Counted from the stretch's first letter, positions 9,468-19,687 are shown. The stretch: 64,000 bases of DNA from Notospermus geniculatus (GCA_002633025.1 NMRB01001522.1:96261-160260); one strand, 5' to 3'. Notes: generated by a model not told the origin, from the letters alone. Numbers and translations: made by a program.

Positions 9468-10451
9468 ATGGCATCAAATGATGAGCACCAAACCCTTATG
9501 ACGACCGCCTTCATACAGCACACAATATCCCTCTCGGACAAGATATTAGCTGTCTTCCTGCCACCAATTTTTATATCTCTTGGTTTTGCGAGTAACGTTC
9601 TCATCATATGCGTTTTGTCACAGCGTCATTACCGGAACAATTCCAGCTGCCTTTATCTACGTTTTCTTGCCTTTTGGGGGATTTCAATTACCATCGCCCA
9701 TATGCTGGCTCACATAATGTTGAAACACCCAGACGCAGTAAGAAGGATGGGGGACGCATTCTGTGTTGCGCTCATGGTCTTTGGGTACAGCTCAAGTAAC
9801 CTATCGAGCTGGACGGTTGTTTTCGTGACGTTTTCCCGGTTCATAGCTGTGGTGTTTCCACTGAGGGCAGCCACCATCTGCACCATGGCCTCTGTGAAGC
9901 GCTTTCAGGCTATCGCCGTTGTCGTCTTTATTGCCTGGGCATCGCCACATGTTTTTTATCAAAGGATATTTACGAACGTCAGTCTTGGACAGTTCGCTTG
10001 CAAATTTGATGTGCCTCCATTAGTCGCCTTGTGGTACGAGGTCGGTCATGTCACCCTCTTGTCTACAATTCCCGTAACTGTGATTATTGTTTTGAACATA
10101 TGTATCACTATCGTCATCAAAAGGAAGAAATGTGTACGTAACACAATGACACGTAGCGAGAAGACGACTGACAAAGACGACAAGACCGTTGTCCTACTTG
10201 TGGTTCTGGCAACCGTTTCTTTTGTTGTATGTTCAATCCCATATCTTATCCACGTCATGGTTTGGGAGTTCGCCTTCTTCTCAAAAGAACTAACCGAAGA
10301 GCAGAGAAGGCAGTATGGGATGTCGCAAGTGGTGTCGATGTTGTTTTATAAAATATACTATTGTATTAACTTCGTCATTTACTTCGTTGGCTGCAGAAGG
10401 TTTAGACAAGATTTCAAGATGATGATTGCCTGTAAATGGACGAAAATATGA
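9468..10451 (+). CDS. Rhodopsin-family receptor, copy 3 (327 aa, single coding exon)
   Basis: Complete seven-helix receptor, collinear without gaps with the product of 6893-7876. It keeps SN in TM1, Cys99 and Cys178, SRF instead of DRY at 123-125 and NFVIY in TM7. TM6 reads CSIPY instead of CSTPY. The upstream UTR acceptor (TTTTTTGCAG, ending 9396) and the ATG context match copy 2. Differences from copy 2 concentrate in the N terminus, TM2/first extracellular loop and second extracellular loop, as expected of receptors diverging in ligand preference (inference). It is the last plus-strand member before the array switches strand. Confidence 0.92.
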   Translation: MASNDEHQTLMTTAFIQHTISLSDKILAVFLPPIFISLGFASNVLIICVLSQRHYRNNSSCLYLRFLAFWGISITIAHMLAHIMLKHPDAVRRMGDAFCVALMVFGYSSSNLSSWTVVFVTFSRFIAVVFPLRAATICTMASVKRFQAIAVVVFIAWASPHVFYQRIFTNVSLGQFACKFDVPPLVALWYEVGHVTLLSTIPVTVIIVLNICITIVIKRKKCVRNTMTRSEKTTDKDDKTVVLLVVLATVSFVVCSIPYLIHVMVWEFAFFSKELTEEQRRQYGMSQVVSMLFYKIYYCINFVIYFVGCRRFRQDFKMMIACKWTKI

Positions 10452-10889
10452 AATGCTACTGGTAAGGAGAAGTATTTTATCCAAAATAGAAGCACAAAAA
10501 ACCATACACAAAATGATGGTAAAACGTAAGGTAGTCTCCAACTATAAGGAGAAGTAACGATGAAATCATCAAAATTTATACATTAGGCCACGGTTCCATT
10601 TTGTTTCCTGATGTCAAAACCTGGATGAAGACACTTCATTTACATCGCTATGTGCAAAAAGATCTGCGATAATATCGATAAATGTATGGCTATTTTGGCA
10701 GCCATACATGTATTTGAATTCAATATCTGCTGCTAAAAGAACGGCTACAGCAATTTCTGCAGTCAGAACAACTTATGAATTTTGTAACCTCTAAAACCAC
10801 GCTTCAACTAATCTTCAGTGGTTGTCGTTTCAACAGACCACACTGTTGTGGAAATGCCTGGAGGCCGCTCATTTGTCCACGACCCTCCT

Positions 10890-11930
10890 TCTAATGCCTC
10901 AGTCAAAAATGCAGCAGTCGCCGGAGGATATCTTGACGTTGCGGCCTGGGCCGGATTTTCCCACATATTATCTTTCACATATCCTTGAATAAGATGGCTT
11001 TCGACGGGCACCCCCGTGGGACACTGGCCAGTAATCGGCCGGTGTCTGTCGGATTTTGTTCCGATTAGTTGAAAAATGGTTGGCCGATACCGTCCAGTCC
11101 ACCATCGACGTCCCAGCTGGTATCTGCCCGTTGTCCATCCGGCAATCGGGAGATTTTGTAGATCGGCGATTTTGTAGATGCTGACGGGTGGCTAGTGGGA
11201 GCCTGACGGGCGTGTCAAGGATTATGAAGGGTCCCCTAGCGAGCTGGGTTTCAGCCGCTACTCGCCGCAAGAAAATAACTCCGAGTTATTTTCTTCGATC
11301 ACCTAAAAAGCGGCGCGCTACCGAGCTCAGGACAGCCATAGATGTCCTCGGGCCACCGGCCGGCAACTCGTCATTCATTTCCCCTCTTTTTAGCCCGTTC
11401 GGGCGTCGGAAACACATCCTTGGCAGAATCGGTGGAAATGTGACTGTAGCATATGCCTCAGTCACAAATGCAACAGTCGCCGGAGGATATCTTGACATCG
11501 GTGGTTTTTTGCGACGTCGCGACCTGGGACGGATTTCCCACATATCTTCCACATATCCTTAAGATGGTTTTCGACGGGCATCTCCCGTGGGACACTGGCC
11601 AGTAATCGGCCGATGTGTGTCGGATTTTGTCCCGATGACTTGAAAAATGGTTGGCCGATACCGTCCAGTCCCCACCGATGTCCCAGCGGGTATCAACCCG
11701 CTGTCAGGATCCCCTAGCGAGCTGGGTTTCAGCCGCTGCTCGCCGCAAGAAAAAACTCCGAGTTATTTTCTTCCGATCCCCTACATGTATAAAAGTGGCG
11801 CGCTACCGAGCTCAGGACAGCCGTAGATGTCCTCGGGCCACCGGCCGGCAACTCGTCATTTCCCCCTTTTTTAGCCCGTTCGGGCGTCGGAAACCGTGGC
11901 AGGATCGGTGGAAATGTGACTGAGGTACAT
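10890..11930. repeat. Two tandem copies of an about 0.5-kb repeat
   Basis: Copy 1 (about 10898-11458) and copy 2 (about 11459-11928) share long blocks: GCAGTCGCCGGAGGATATCT, GGGACACTGGCCAGTAATCG, CCCCTAGCGAGCTGGGTTTC and CCACCGGCCGGCAACTCGTC. Copy 2 lacks a segment of about 80 bp present in copy 1. Short open frames are not conserved between copies, so this looks non-coding. Positions 10452-10890 show nothing recognisable. Confidence 0.8.
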
Positions 11931-12002
11931 ATAAGCAGGGCTCTAGTCGTCCAATAAGGTAAATAAATACACATTGATACTACATGAACTTAAACTGCCA
12001 AT

Positions 12003-12720
12003 TATGTGCATGAGGTATGCCTCAGTATCCCTCCCCAACGTGACAAGACTGGTGTCCTGTCCAACCATACATATCCAGTGGTAACACGTAGGCTAGACTG
12101 ATACTATGTCGAAACCTTGGCTGCCATCCTTTTCATCACTTGGAAGTTCAACGCGCTGTTATAGCGTGACTAAAGCCTAGCTCACAAATCCACCGGGCGC
12201 CGAACGATTTTCCCCACCCAGCGGCTTGCCGTGGATTTTAGAGACTGAAACTCGGATCTAAGATGAATTATGCCGAAATCGCCTCAATAGATAAGCGGAA
12301 ATCAGACTGGATCAAACTGGGCACTGTAGAAATTGGCCAAAATGTCTGTTTTTACTCGCCGTACGGGCCCCGGAGTGGATATGTGATTGGGGCTTTACAC
12401 TTCGTCAAGTAAGGTACATGTACCATGTTTCAACTCATTCTTTTATGTGTACCAACAGTCTTGTTTAGTTTAAACATATTTTTATTCTAGACATAATAAA
12501 TGCACAAGAATAAGGTTTGGACAAAGGTTCTTACATGCAGAGGGAACTTACAAACAGTCTTGTCGGGCATGATTGAAACGTCCGGATACACTGATCATGA
12601 TCAACCTCGCCTCCATGAATTAGCGTTTATACATGTACATTGATCGCATCTGTAAACCTATGAACGAGGTTGTCTAAAGGTCAAGGTTACGTCGGCCGCC
12701 ACGAGATAGAAAACACAATG
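12003..12720. repeat. Dispersed repeat, copy 1 of 3
   Basis: Contains GACTGGTGTCCTGTCC, GGCTAGACTGATACTATGT, GTTCAACGCGCTGT.ATAGCG and, further on, CGAGGTTGTCTAAAGGTCA. The same blocks in the same order occur at 17230-17625 and 25425-25805. Copy 1 carries extra sequence in the middle. No coding frame is shared. Confidence 0.75.
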
Positions 12721-12838
12721 GGCCGTATTCCAGAACGTTCCTTAACGTTAAGGTTCACCTTAAATCTATTGTTCTCGATGGTTTTACAATAGACTTAAGG
12801 TCGACCTTAACGTTAAGGAACGTTCTAGAATACGGGCC
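12721..12838. repeat. Foldback element, about 50-bp arms
   Basis: GGCCGTATTCCAGAACGTTC at the left end is matched by its near-reverse-complement at the right end. The arms include CCTTAACGTTAAGG. A short MITE-like hairpin. Confidence 0.75.
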
Positions 12839-12934
12839 AAAGTATACAGTGGTGCTTTAAGAAGTCTATTGTTTGCAGGACAAGTTACATGTAGGAATGT
12901 GGGTTTCCGGCATCTGTACGTGTACGTGTATTTC

Positions 12935-13145
12935 GCTGCGGTGGTCTGGTGGCTCGGGTCTCTGGCTAGCGGTCATGAGGTCTCTGGTTCGAATCCCATG
13001 GCGTCGTGAGAGGATAGGCACGTCTCTTTGGTCCACTAAAATGTGTAAATGGGCATCGGTTGGAAATACTCACGCTGTAGCGCCGCATGACCAGCTCATC
13101 TGCTCAGTTCTACTGAATGGTTTCAGGATACACTGGGCCGGTTAA
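12935..13145 (+). mobile_element. tRNA-derived SINE fragment
   Basis: A GGTTCGAATCC polymerase III B box lies at about 12986-12996, with a loose A-box-like TGGTGGCTCGGG upstream at the expected distance. The acceptor stem does not pair, and an unrelated tail follows, so it is more likely a SINE or tRNA relic than a working tRNA. Confidence 0.5.
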
Positions 13146-13190
13146 AGTTCGAAGTCGGATCACAACCTCTACCGCAGTTGATATGAGACC

Positions 13191-13339
13191 AGGGAGGTTT
13201 AGAAATCAATCGATAAACGTATACGTTAACGACAACGTTATTTTTGTACCAAAAATGCATATAAAATCTGGTTAATGTGTAGTATGAAAAATAACGTTGT
13301 CGTAAAGTTTACGTTTATCTTTGATTTCTAAACCTCCCT
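13191..13339. mobile_element. MITE-like foldback element, AGGGAGG family, copy 1
   Basis: AGGGAGGTTTAGAAATC at the left end pairs with GATTTCTAAACCTCCCT at the right end. The arms continue through GATAAACGTA.ACGTTAACGACAACGTT almost to the centre, so the whole element folds into a hairpin. Other copies: 24607-24757, 39143-39293, 41853-42031 and a relative at 63513-63637. Ends lie at TA in most copies, suggesting a TA target duplication (Tc1/mariner-like mobilisation). Confidence 0.85.
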
Positions 13340-13524
13340 ACCCTAACGTAAGCTTCAAGACGACGATATTGCCACTTTTTCTCGTTGCATCACTGACCGA
13401 AACTGTCGTTTTGCCTATGGTCTCAGTATTGGAGAATGGACGATTACAATACGTGGATACCCTAGGAACGAGAGTTGCTCTTACATGGTGCAAGGTTGAC
13501 AAGCGGTAGTTAAACAATATTACT

Positions 13525-13638
13525 GAGCTTCTGCAAGCGCCCGGTTAGGTTCTACGACGACGTTTATCTATTGTGTGAGTGCACCCAAACAATAGATAAA
13601 CGTAGTCGTATGGCCTAACCGGGCGCTTGCAGAAGCTC
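13525..13638. repeat. Foldback element, about 48-bp arms
   Basis: GAGCTTCTGCAAGCGCCCGG at the left matches CCGGGCGCTTGCAGAAGCTC at the right. Inner arms pair through AGATAAACGT.GTCGTA. The loop is about 15 bp. Confidence 0.85.
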
Positions 13639-13751
13639 TCTATTGTCAAAAGAGGGCTCCCTAAAGCGGGTATGTTTAGCGCAGGATACGTGGGGAATGC
13701 CGTTGCTGGCATGAAGTAAAACATCCTCGGTTTCAATTGAGTTTTCAAAGT

Positions 13752-14726
13752 TCAGGAACGTGTACGTTTGCAGAAAATCATGGTCCTAAATTCTTCCCTG
13801 AACTTTCTGCAAACCACAAAATATATGACGAAGTTCACAGTGTGATAAACATTGTAGAACAAAATGGACACCATTTGGGATATCCCATAATGCCTTCTTT
13901 GCTCTTCGCTCAGAACTGTTGAGAAAAAAGCAAAATCCCAAACGGTGACATGGATGAGATACGGTGTTGAACATACGAGAAAGGAAATATTTGCCAGGAC
14001 CACAAGAAGTACAACAGCGTGGTCATCTCCCTCCGTCTTCCTCTCGTTTCTTGTCAATGTATTACGTTCAGCTTTCTTCCTTCTGATGACAACGATGATA
14101 CAAATGTTGAAGGAAATGATCAATAGAAATGGAATGATAGTCAGAAGGCAGACGTGGCCGACCTCGTACCCCCAAGCGACTAGTGGCGCCACATCAAATT
14201 TGCATGTTAATTGTCCGAGACTGACGTCTGTGTTTTTCCTTTGATAAATTGCGTGAGGCAATGCCCAGACAATGAAGGTGACGACAGCGACAGCCTGAAA
14301 GCGCTTCACAGAGGTCTTGGTGCAGATGGTGGCTGCCCTCAGTGGAAACACCACAGCTATGAAACGTGAAAACGTCACGAAAACAACCGTCCAGCTCGTC
14401 AGGTTTGGCGTGACGTATCCCAAAACCATTGTCTCTGCACAGAATGCGTCGCCCAACATGGCCACTTCCTCTGGTCGTACTGTCATCAGATATAACTCAA
14501 TAATTTGAATCAGAAAGAGAATCCCCCAAAATGCAAGAAAACGTAAGTTAAGACAGCTTGCATTATTTCTGTAGCGTCGCTGAGACAAGACGACTATGAT
14601 CAGCACGTTACTTGCAAGACCAAATGATATGAGAAAAGGGGGTAGGTAGAATGCTATTATCTCATCTGAAAGGGACATTTTTTGATGACCCACGACGGTA
14701 ATAAATTTCGATTCACTGACGTCCAT
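13752..14726 (-). CDS. Rhodopsin-family receptor, copy 4 (324 aa, single coding exon)
   Basis: Complete minus-strand receptor starting MDVSESKFITVV. SN is at 39-40 in TM1, Cys96 lies before TM3, SRF at 120-122 stands in place of DRY, and CSTPY (TM6) and NFVIYF (TM7) are intact. It is almost identical to the gene at 15995-16969, with differences mainly in TM2 (FLIQIIELYL against YLLVNIELYL), around YVTPNLT and at the C terminus. Upstream on the minus strand, CTGTTTTAGCAG forms a likely splice acceptor about 60 bases before the ATG. The next copy upstream has the same arrangement, so both coding sequence and 5' region were duplicated together. Confidence 0.92.
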   Translation of the reverse strand: MDVSESKFITVVGHQKMSLSDEIIAFYLPPFLISFGLASNVLIIVVLSQRRYRNNASCLNLRFLAFWGILFLIQIIELYLMTVRPEEVAMLGDAFCAETMVLGYVTPNLTSWTVVFVTFSRFIAVVFPLRAATICTKTSVKRFQAVAVVTFIVWALPHAIYQRKNTDVSLGQLTCKFDVAPLVAWGYEVGHVCLLTIIPFLLIISFNICIIVVIRRKKAERNTLTRNERKTEGDDHAVVLLVVLANISFLVCSTPYLIHVTVWDFAFFSTVLSEEQRRHYGISQMVSILFYNVYHTVNFVIYFVVCRKFREEFRTMIFCKRTRS

Positions 14727-15215
14727 TTTCGATAATCTTCCGTTCCTGCACTTCCGGTGAACGTATTGCTTTTAGACGAACTGCTAAAACAGAAAAAGAT
14801 GTTAAATGTCGGGTAGACCTACATCTGAAGTTCGAGTTAGGATACCTTTTGCACTCAGATCCTGTTCATTAAACGCTTCAAAAGTTTAAACCAGCCTCGA
14901 TTTCGGTATATCGATGTTTTGTTGGCGCGATTCTCGTAATCGCCGACAGTTGTCACTCCGGCGAAGTACCAACCATCAGCGTGTATGAGGATCGACCTCG
15001 ATTTGACAGCATTCTGTGTCCCCCTAGTCTGGAATACCTGGCACAGGTCTAAAATTACTGTAAACTCGCTTGTTTAAGGTCACTGATAGATACGCATTCC
15101 ATGCCCACCCAAAATGAGGCCCAGTTCGCCCTTGAGGTCGCAGCCAAAGGCTTTGAAGCATTTTCGCTGCATGGTTGAATGGGCCTGGAAAATTTTTCCT
15201 CTTTTTTCTATTTTT

Positions 15216-15415
15216 GGCCTCACTCAATAGGAGCTGTCACTCAGTTGACCAATAAGAGTAGTAGCCTACGGTCCAATTCAATGCCAAGCGGACCCATTCA
15301 TGGTCGACTGACCACCAAACAGGAGAGTTGTATTGGTCCGCTAGAACTTGGCTGCCGTCTTTTGGCGATAAAAGCGGCTGACTGCTGCTATTTTAGTATT
15401 AGCCAATCGTTGTAG
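15216..15415. repeat. Dispersed repeat, also inverted inside alkaline phosphatase A intron 3
   Basis: Contains CAATAGGAGCTGTCA and GCGGACCCATTCATG. The reverse complement of the same sequence is at about 38405-38605. The ends are not obviously inverted repeats. Remaining sequence in 14727-15994 shows no gene; the part nearest 14727 is 5' flank of copy 4. Confidence 0.7.
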
Positions 15416-15994
15416 ACAGGCGATGAACGCTATCATGCTGGTCGGTACCACCGGCTGACCGGCGTTGTGCCTACATTCCCCAGTTTCTGTGAGGTATGTA
15501 GGCTCAACTGGGGCAAACCGAGATGCTTGGACAAAGCAATCCCATTAAAATGATCGACGATAAACATCCGTTGACCGGGGCGCAGCTAACACATCGACAA
15601 AACACAGACCTACCTGTACGTCCCTTCTGTAATGAAGCAGTTTCTACAATACTTAGTGCATTTTGAATTGATACATGATATGAGATATAATGTTGTCGTC
15701 TTCCGCAATGCAGCCGTGGAAATGCAGGAAGTTATATCGTCGATTGTGAGCCTTCCATCCATTTGAAATCATATTCTTACAATGAAATATGAATCATGCA
15801 TGTTAAAGTCAAATTTCTCGTGGGCAATTGCATGATAGGTCTCGCGATTCATTCGAAAGTATCTGGTATTTATCCGCGGTCAGATTGCCAAGGCCAAATT
15901 GATGCTATTGGCTAAAATGCAGACAAATATCAAAATGTTCAATCGTTGTTGCGCATGTATGAGAAAGACCTGTGTTTCAAATATCGCCGAGACT

Positions 15995-16969
15995 TCAGAA
16001 TCTTGTACCTTTGCAGAAAACCACGGCCTTGAAGTCTTCCCTGAACTTTCTGCACGCCACAAAATATATGACGAAGTTAACACAGTGATAAACATTGTAA
16101 AACAAAATGGACACCATTTGCGATATCCCATAATGCCTTCTCTGTTCTTCGCTCAGAACTGTTGAGAAAAAAGCAAAATCCCAAACGGTGACATGGATAA
16201 GATACGGTGTTGAACATACGAGAAAGGAAATATTTGCCAGGACCACAAGAAGCACAACAGCGTGGTCATCTCCCTCCGTCTTCCTCTCGTTTCTTGTCAA
16301 TGTGTTACGTTCAGCTTTCTTCCTTCTGATGACAACGATGATACAAATGTTGAAGGAAATGATCAATAGAAATGGAATGATAGTCAGAAGGCAGACGTGG
16401 CCGACCTCGTACCCCCAAGCGACTAGTGGCGCCACATCAAATTTGCATGTTAATTGTCCGAGACTGACGTCTGTGTTTTTCCTTTGATAAATTGCGTGAG
16501 GTAATGCCCAGACAATGAAGATGGCAACAGCGATAGCCTGAAAGCGCTTCACAGAGGTCTTGGTGCAGATGGTCGCTGCCCTCAGTGGAAACACCACAGC
16601 TATGAAACGAGAAAACGTCACGAAAACAACCGTCCAGCTCGACAAATTTGGAGTGCTGTATCCCAAAACCATTGTCTCTGCACAGAATGCGTCACCCAAC
16701 ATGGCCACTTCCTCTGGTCGAACTGTCATCAGATATAACTCAATATTTACAAGCAGATAGAGAATCCCCCAAAATGCAAGAAAACGTAAGTAAAGACAGC
16801 TTGCATTATTTCTGTAGCGTCGCTGAGACAAGACGACTATTATCAGCACGTTACTTGCAAGACCAAATGAAATGAGAAAAGGGGGTAGGTAGAATGCTAT
16901 TATCTCATCTGAAAGGGACATTTTTTGATGACCCACGACGGTAATAAATTTCGATTCACTGACGTCCAT
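15995..16969 (-). CDS. Rhodopsin-family receptor, copy 5 (324 aa, single coding exon)
   Basis: Complete receptor, near-twin of 13752-14726. I start it at the ATG at 16969 (MDVSESK), because the longer open frame to 17065 runs through a likely intron end: CTTTTTCTGTTTTTAG about 65 bases upstream of the ATG looks like a 3' splice site. Expected residues are present: SN in TM1, Cys96, SRF at 120-122 in place of DRY, CSTPY and NFVIYF. The C-terminal tail (FREDFKAVVFCKGTRF) differs from the twin's (FREEFRTMIFCKRTRS), so the two genes are distinct and not one locus assembled twice. Confidence 0.92.
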   Translation of the reverse strand: MDVSESKFITVVGHQKMSLSDEIIAFYLPPFLISFGLASNVLIIVVLSQRRYRNNASCLYLRFLAFWGILYLLVNIELYLMTVRPEEVAMLGDAFCAETMVLGYSTPNLSSWTVVFVTFSRFIAVVFPLRAATICTKTSVKRFQAIAVAIFIVWALPHAIYQRKNTDVSLGQLTCKFDVAPLVAWGYEVGHVCLLTIIPFLLIISFNICIIVVIRRKKAERNTLTRNERKTEGDDHAVVLLVVLANISFLVCSTPYLIHVTVWDFAFFSTVLSEEQRRHYGISQMVSILFYNVYHCVNFVIYFVACRKFREDFKAVVFCKGTRF

Positions 16970-17229
16970 TTTCGATAATCTTCCGTTCCTGCACTTCCGG
17001 TGAATGTATTGCTTTTTGCCTAGACGAAGTACTAAAAACAGAAAAAGATTTTGAATGAAGACCAATATGGATAGGGTAGGCCTACATCTGAAGTTCCAGT
17101 TAGTACCTTTTGCAAATGCTGAACGTAATCAGTCCCAAAGTCTACGTTAATGGTTATTTTCAAGTGATTACCATTGGCCTCCACATAAACCGTCGTTGAC
17201 CAGGAAGGAAGTGAAAAACATCGACAAAG

Positions 17230-17625
17230 TAAAGTGCACTGTGTGCATGACGTATGCGTCAGTATCCCTCCCCTGGCGGGGGAATCTGGAACCAACGTGT
17301 TCGACTGGTGTCCTGTCCGACCCACACACCGCAAGTGGTAACACCAAGGATAGACTGATACTGTGTCAAAACCTTAGGTGACAAAAATGGCCCTATTCTT
17401 TTCATCACTTGAGAAGTTCAACGCGCTTCCATAGCGTGACTAACCCTTCATCAAGTAAGGCACATAAGTCATACCATACGTCAATATGTTATGTGTGGCA
17501 TTAATCTCTATGCCTAACTTGTAACTGAGATTATTCAAATTTGAACAGTCTTGTTGAGCATGCATGAACGAGGTTCGCAGGTCATAGGTTACGGCATCCG
17601 CTTCGAGGAGATAGAAAACTTAAAT
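17230..17625. repeat. Dispersed repeat, copy 2 of 3
   Basis: Shares GACTGGTGTCCTGTCC, AGACTGATACTGTGTC and AAGTTCAACGCGCT with 12003-12720 and 25425-25805, in the same order. It lies in the 5' flank of receptor copy 5. Confidence 0.75.
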
Positions 17626-17889
17626 GGTGTACAGAAATGGCGTACATTGGCTCTTTAATACGTGTACGTACCTTCTGTAAAGAAACAGATTTCTGAATCA
17701 AATCGAAAATACACTTGGTTAAAGTTGTATAGTATGTAGTCCTCCTTTACCAGTGTCTTTGTATGCGGCCTCGGAAACGAATGAAACTATATAGCCCACT
17801 GCAGATCAGTCCACCCACTTGACATCATGCGATATCGCTGTTAAATTTGAGCCACATACAGTGTACTGAAATCCAAGTAGTACAATGGC

Positions 17890-18113
17890 GAAATAGGACA
17901 CGCATCTCCAAACAAAATAAGAAACGTTCTTGAATGTCAAACCTCAACGTCGCTGAGACAACAACTACATGTACTTGCATAATCAGTGACAGTAGCTTAT
18001 TCGCAAGGTCACCAGATGATATCAGAAAAGGTGGTAGGTAGAATGCTACTCACTGATCAGTGAGGGGCATGATGACGCACGACGGTAACTATGTTTGATT
18101 GCTCTATGTTCAT
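17890..18113 (-). pseudogene. Decayed N-terminal fragment of a receptor gene
   Basis: Read on the minus strand from 18113, the sequence follows the first 170 or so bases of the copy 4/5 genes: ATG..., then TTACCGTCGTG.GTCATCA, AGCATTCTACCTACC.CCTTT and GTCGCTGAGACAA (written on the plus strand). It contains in-frame stops and indels and fades out before TM2. It sits where the next tandem copy would be expected, upstream of 15995-16969 and downstream of 18590-19570. Confidence 0.7.
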
Positions 18114-18475
18114 TTTGATTGCTCGACGTCAATTTGATTGTTTGACGCCAATTTTGATTGCTTGACGTCCATTTGATTGCTTGACGCCAATTTTGATTGC
18201 TTGACGTCCATTTGATTGCTTGACGCCAATTTTGATTGCTTGACGTCCATTTGATTGCTTGACGCCCATTTTGATTGCTTGACGCCCATTTTGATTGCTT
18301 GACGTCCATTTGATTGCTTGACGCCCATTTTGATTGCTTGACGTCCACTTTGATTGCTTGCGTCCATTTTGATTGCTTACGTGCATTTGAATTTTATTGC
18401 TCGACGTCCATTTTGATTGTTAGACGTCCGTTTTGATTGCTCGACGTCCATTTTGATTGCTAGACGTCAATTTTA
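18091..18475. repeat. 20-bp minisatellite built from a receptor start-codon segment
   Basis: About 19 units of 19-21 bp. On the minus strand the consensus unit is ATGGACGTCAAGCAATCAAA. The first 21 bases of the intact genes 13752-14726 and 15995-16969 are the same apart from a few substitutions and one indel. The array begins exactly at the start of the pseudogene 17890-18113. The unit therefore appears to be a tandemly amplified copy of the receptor initiation region. Because unit length is not a multiple of three, all minus frames contain runs like MDVKQSK without this being a protein. Confidence 0.8.
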
Positions 18476-18589
18476 AAATATTCATATTTTTTCACACGTT
18501 AGCCTAATGTTATGGACGAAATATGAAGATACAATGTATTGTCAGTGTCAAATGTAGATGACACACATCTTGGATTCAAAATAATTCAA

Positions 18590-19570
18590 TTATCGCTTAC
18601 GGCAAATAGAGAAAATCATTATCTTAAAATCTTCTCTAAACCGTCGGCATGCCACAAAGTAGACAGCAAAATTAACACAATGGTAAATGCTGTAAAACAA
18701 CATGGCGACCATCTGTGATATTCCGTACTGGTTCCTCTGCTCTTCTGTTAACGCCTTCGAGAAAAAAGCCAAGTCCCACACGGTAACGTGGATGAAATAT
18801 GGTGTTGTACAGATCAGGAAAGAGACGGTTGCCAAAGTCACCAGTACCACGACAGCCTGGTCGTCTTTTCCAGTCGCTGTGACGCCACTTGTCATGGAGT
18901 CACGCTTCCCCTTTTTCAATCTGAGGCTGACGACGATGCAAATGTTAAAAGATATTATCGCTGCGAATGGAATGATGGTAAAGAGTGTGACATGGCCGAC
19001 TTCATAGCCCAATGCAACTGACGGATGCACATCAAATTTACATGAAAACTGTCCTAGGCTAACATCAGTGTTTGATTTCTGGTAGATGGTGTGAGGCAAT
19101 GCCCAGAGACTGAAGATGACGGTTGTAATGATCTGAAAGCGTTTAACAGAGGTTAGCGTGCAGATGCTTGCTGCTTTCAACGGGAACACCACGGCTACGA
19201 AACGAGAAAACGTCATGAGGACAACAGTCCAGCTCGACAGGTTTGTCGTGCTGTAACCAAAAAACATGACCTCGGCACAGAATGCGTCCCCCAACTTGGC
19301 CACCTCACTCGGGTGAACAGTCATCACGTGGGTCTGAATGTTGCATGTTAGATAGAGTACGCCCCAAAATGCAAGAATACGTAGGTAGAGACAACTGGGG
19401 TTGTCCCTGTAGCGGTGCTTCGACAAGACGGCAATGATTAGCACGTTGCTTGCCAGGCCAAGTGAGATCAGAACTGGGGGAAGATAAAAAGCTAATATCT
19501 CGTCCGTCAGTGACATTGTCCGACGATCGGCGACCATAGTAACGAGAGACTGCGGCTCAGCTGAATCCAT
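18590..19570 (-). CDS. Rhodopsin-family receptor, copy 6 (326 aa, single coding exon)
   Basis: Complete minus-strand receptor starting MDSAEPQSLVTMV at the ATG at 19570. The few codons upstream in frame begin with TTG and are not used here. SN is at 41-42, Cys98 lies before TM3, SRF at 122-124 stands in place of DRY, TM6 is CTTPY and TM7 NFAVYF. The third intracellular loop is basic, as in the other copies. A likely UTR splice acceptor (CTTCTTTCAG) lies about 95 bases upstream of the ATG. This is the most divergent of the three minus-strand copies and the outermost member of the array. Confidence 0.92.
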   Translation of the reverse strand: MDSAEPQSLVTMVADRRTMSLTDEILAFYLPPVLISLGLASNVLIIAVLSKHRYRDNPSCLYLRILAFWGVLYLTCNIQTHVMTVHPSEVAKLGDAFCAEVMFFGYSTTNLSSWTVVLMTFSRFVAVVFPLKAASICTLTSVKRFQIITTVIFSLWALPHTIYQKSNTDVSLGQFSCKFDVHPSVALGYEVGHVTLFTIIPFAAIISFNICIVVSLRLKKGKRDSMTSGVTATGKDDQAVVVLVTLATVSFLICTTPYFIHVTVWDLAFFSKALTEEQRNQYGISQMVAMLFYSIYHCVNFAVYFVACRRFREDFKIMIFSICRKR

Positions 19571-19687
19571 TTTGAGAAAGATTTTCCGCAATTCTCGTGA
19601 CGTACGCGCCGTAATGTAACTTCCGACAATCGGAAAAATAGTGATGGTTGTGGTAAGGCAGACGTGCTGAAAGAAGATAGATTTTAT

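Noticed and set aside
11188-11562. 124-codon frame in the GC-rich tandem repeat
   Set aside because: The frame is not conserved in the second repeat copy, so it is unlikely to be a gene.
12986-12996. Functional tRNA gene suggested by a perfect B box
   Set aside because: The acceptor stem and anticodon arm do not fold. Annotated as a SINE-like relic.
16970-17065. N-terminal extension of receptor copy 5 (32 extra residues)
   Set aside because: It crosses a pyrimidine tract ending TAG that looks like a splice acceptor, and the near-twin at 14726 starts at MDVSESK.
18046-18386. MDVKQSK-repeat proteins on the minus strand
   Set aside because: All three frames are open only because the 20-bp repeat lacks stops. 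There is no supporting gene structure.
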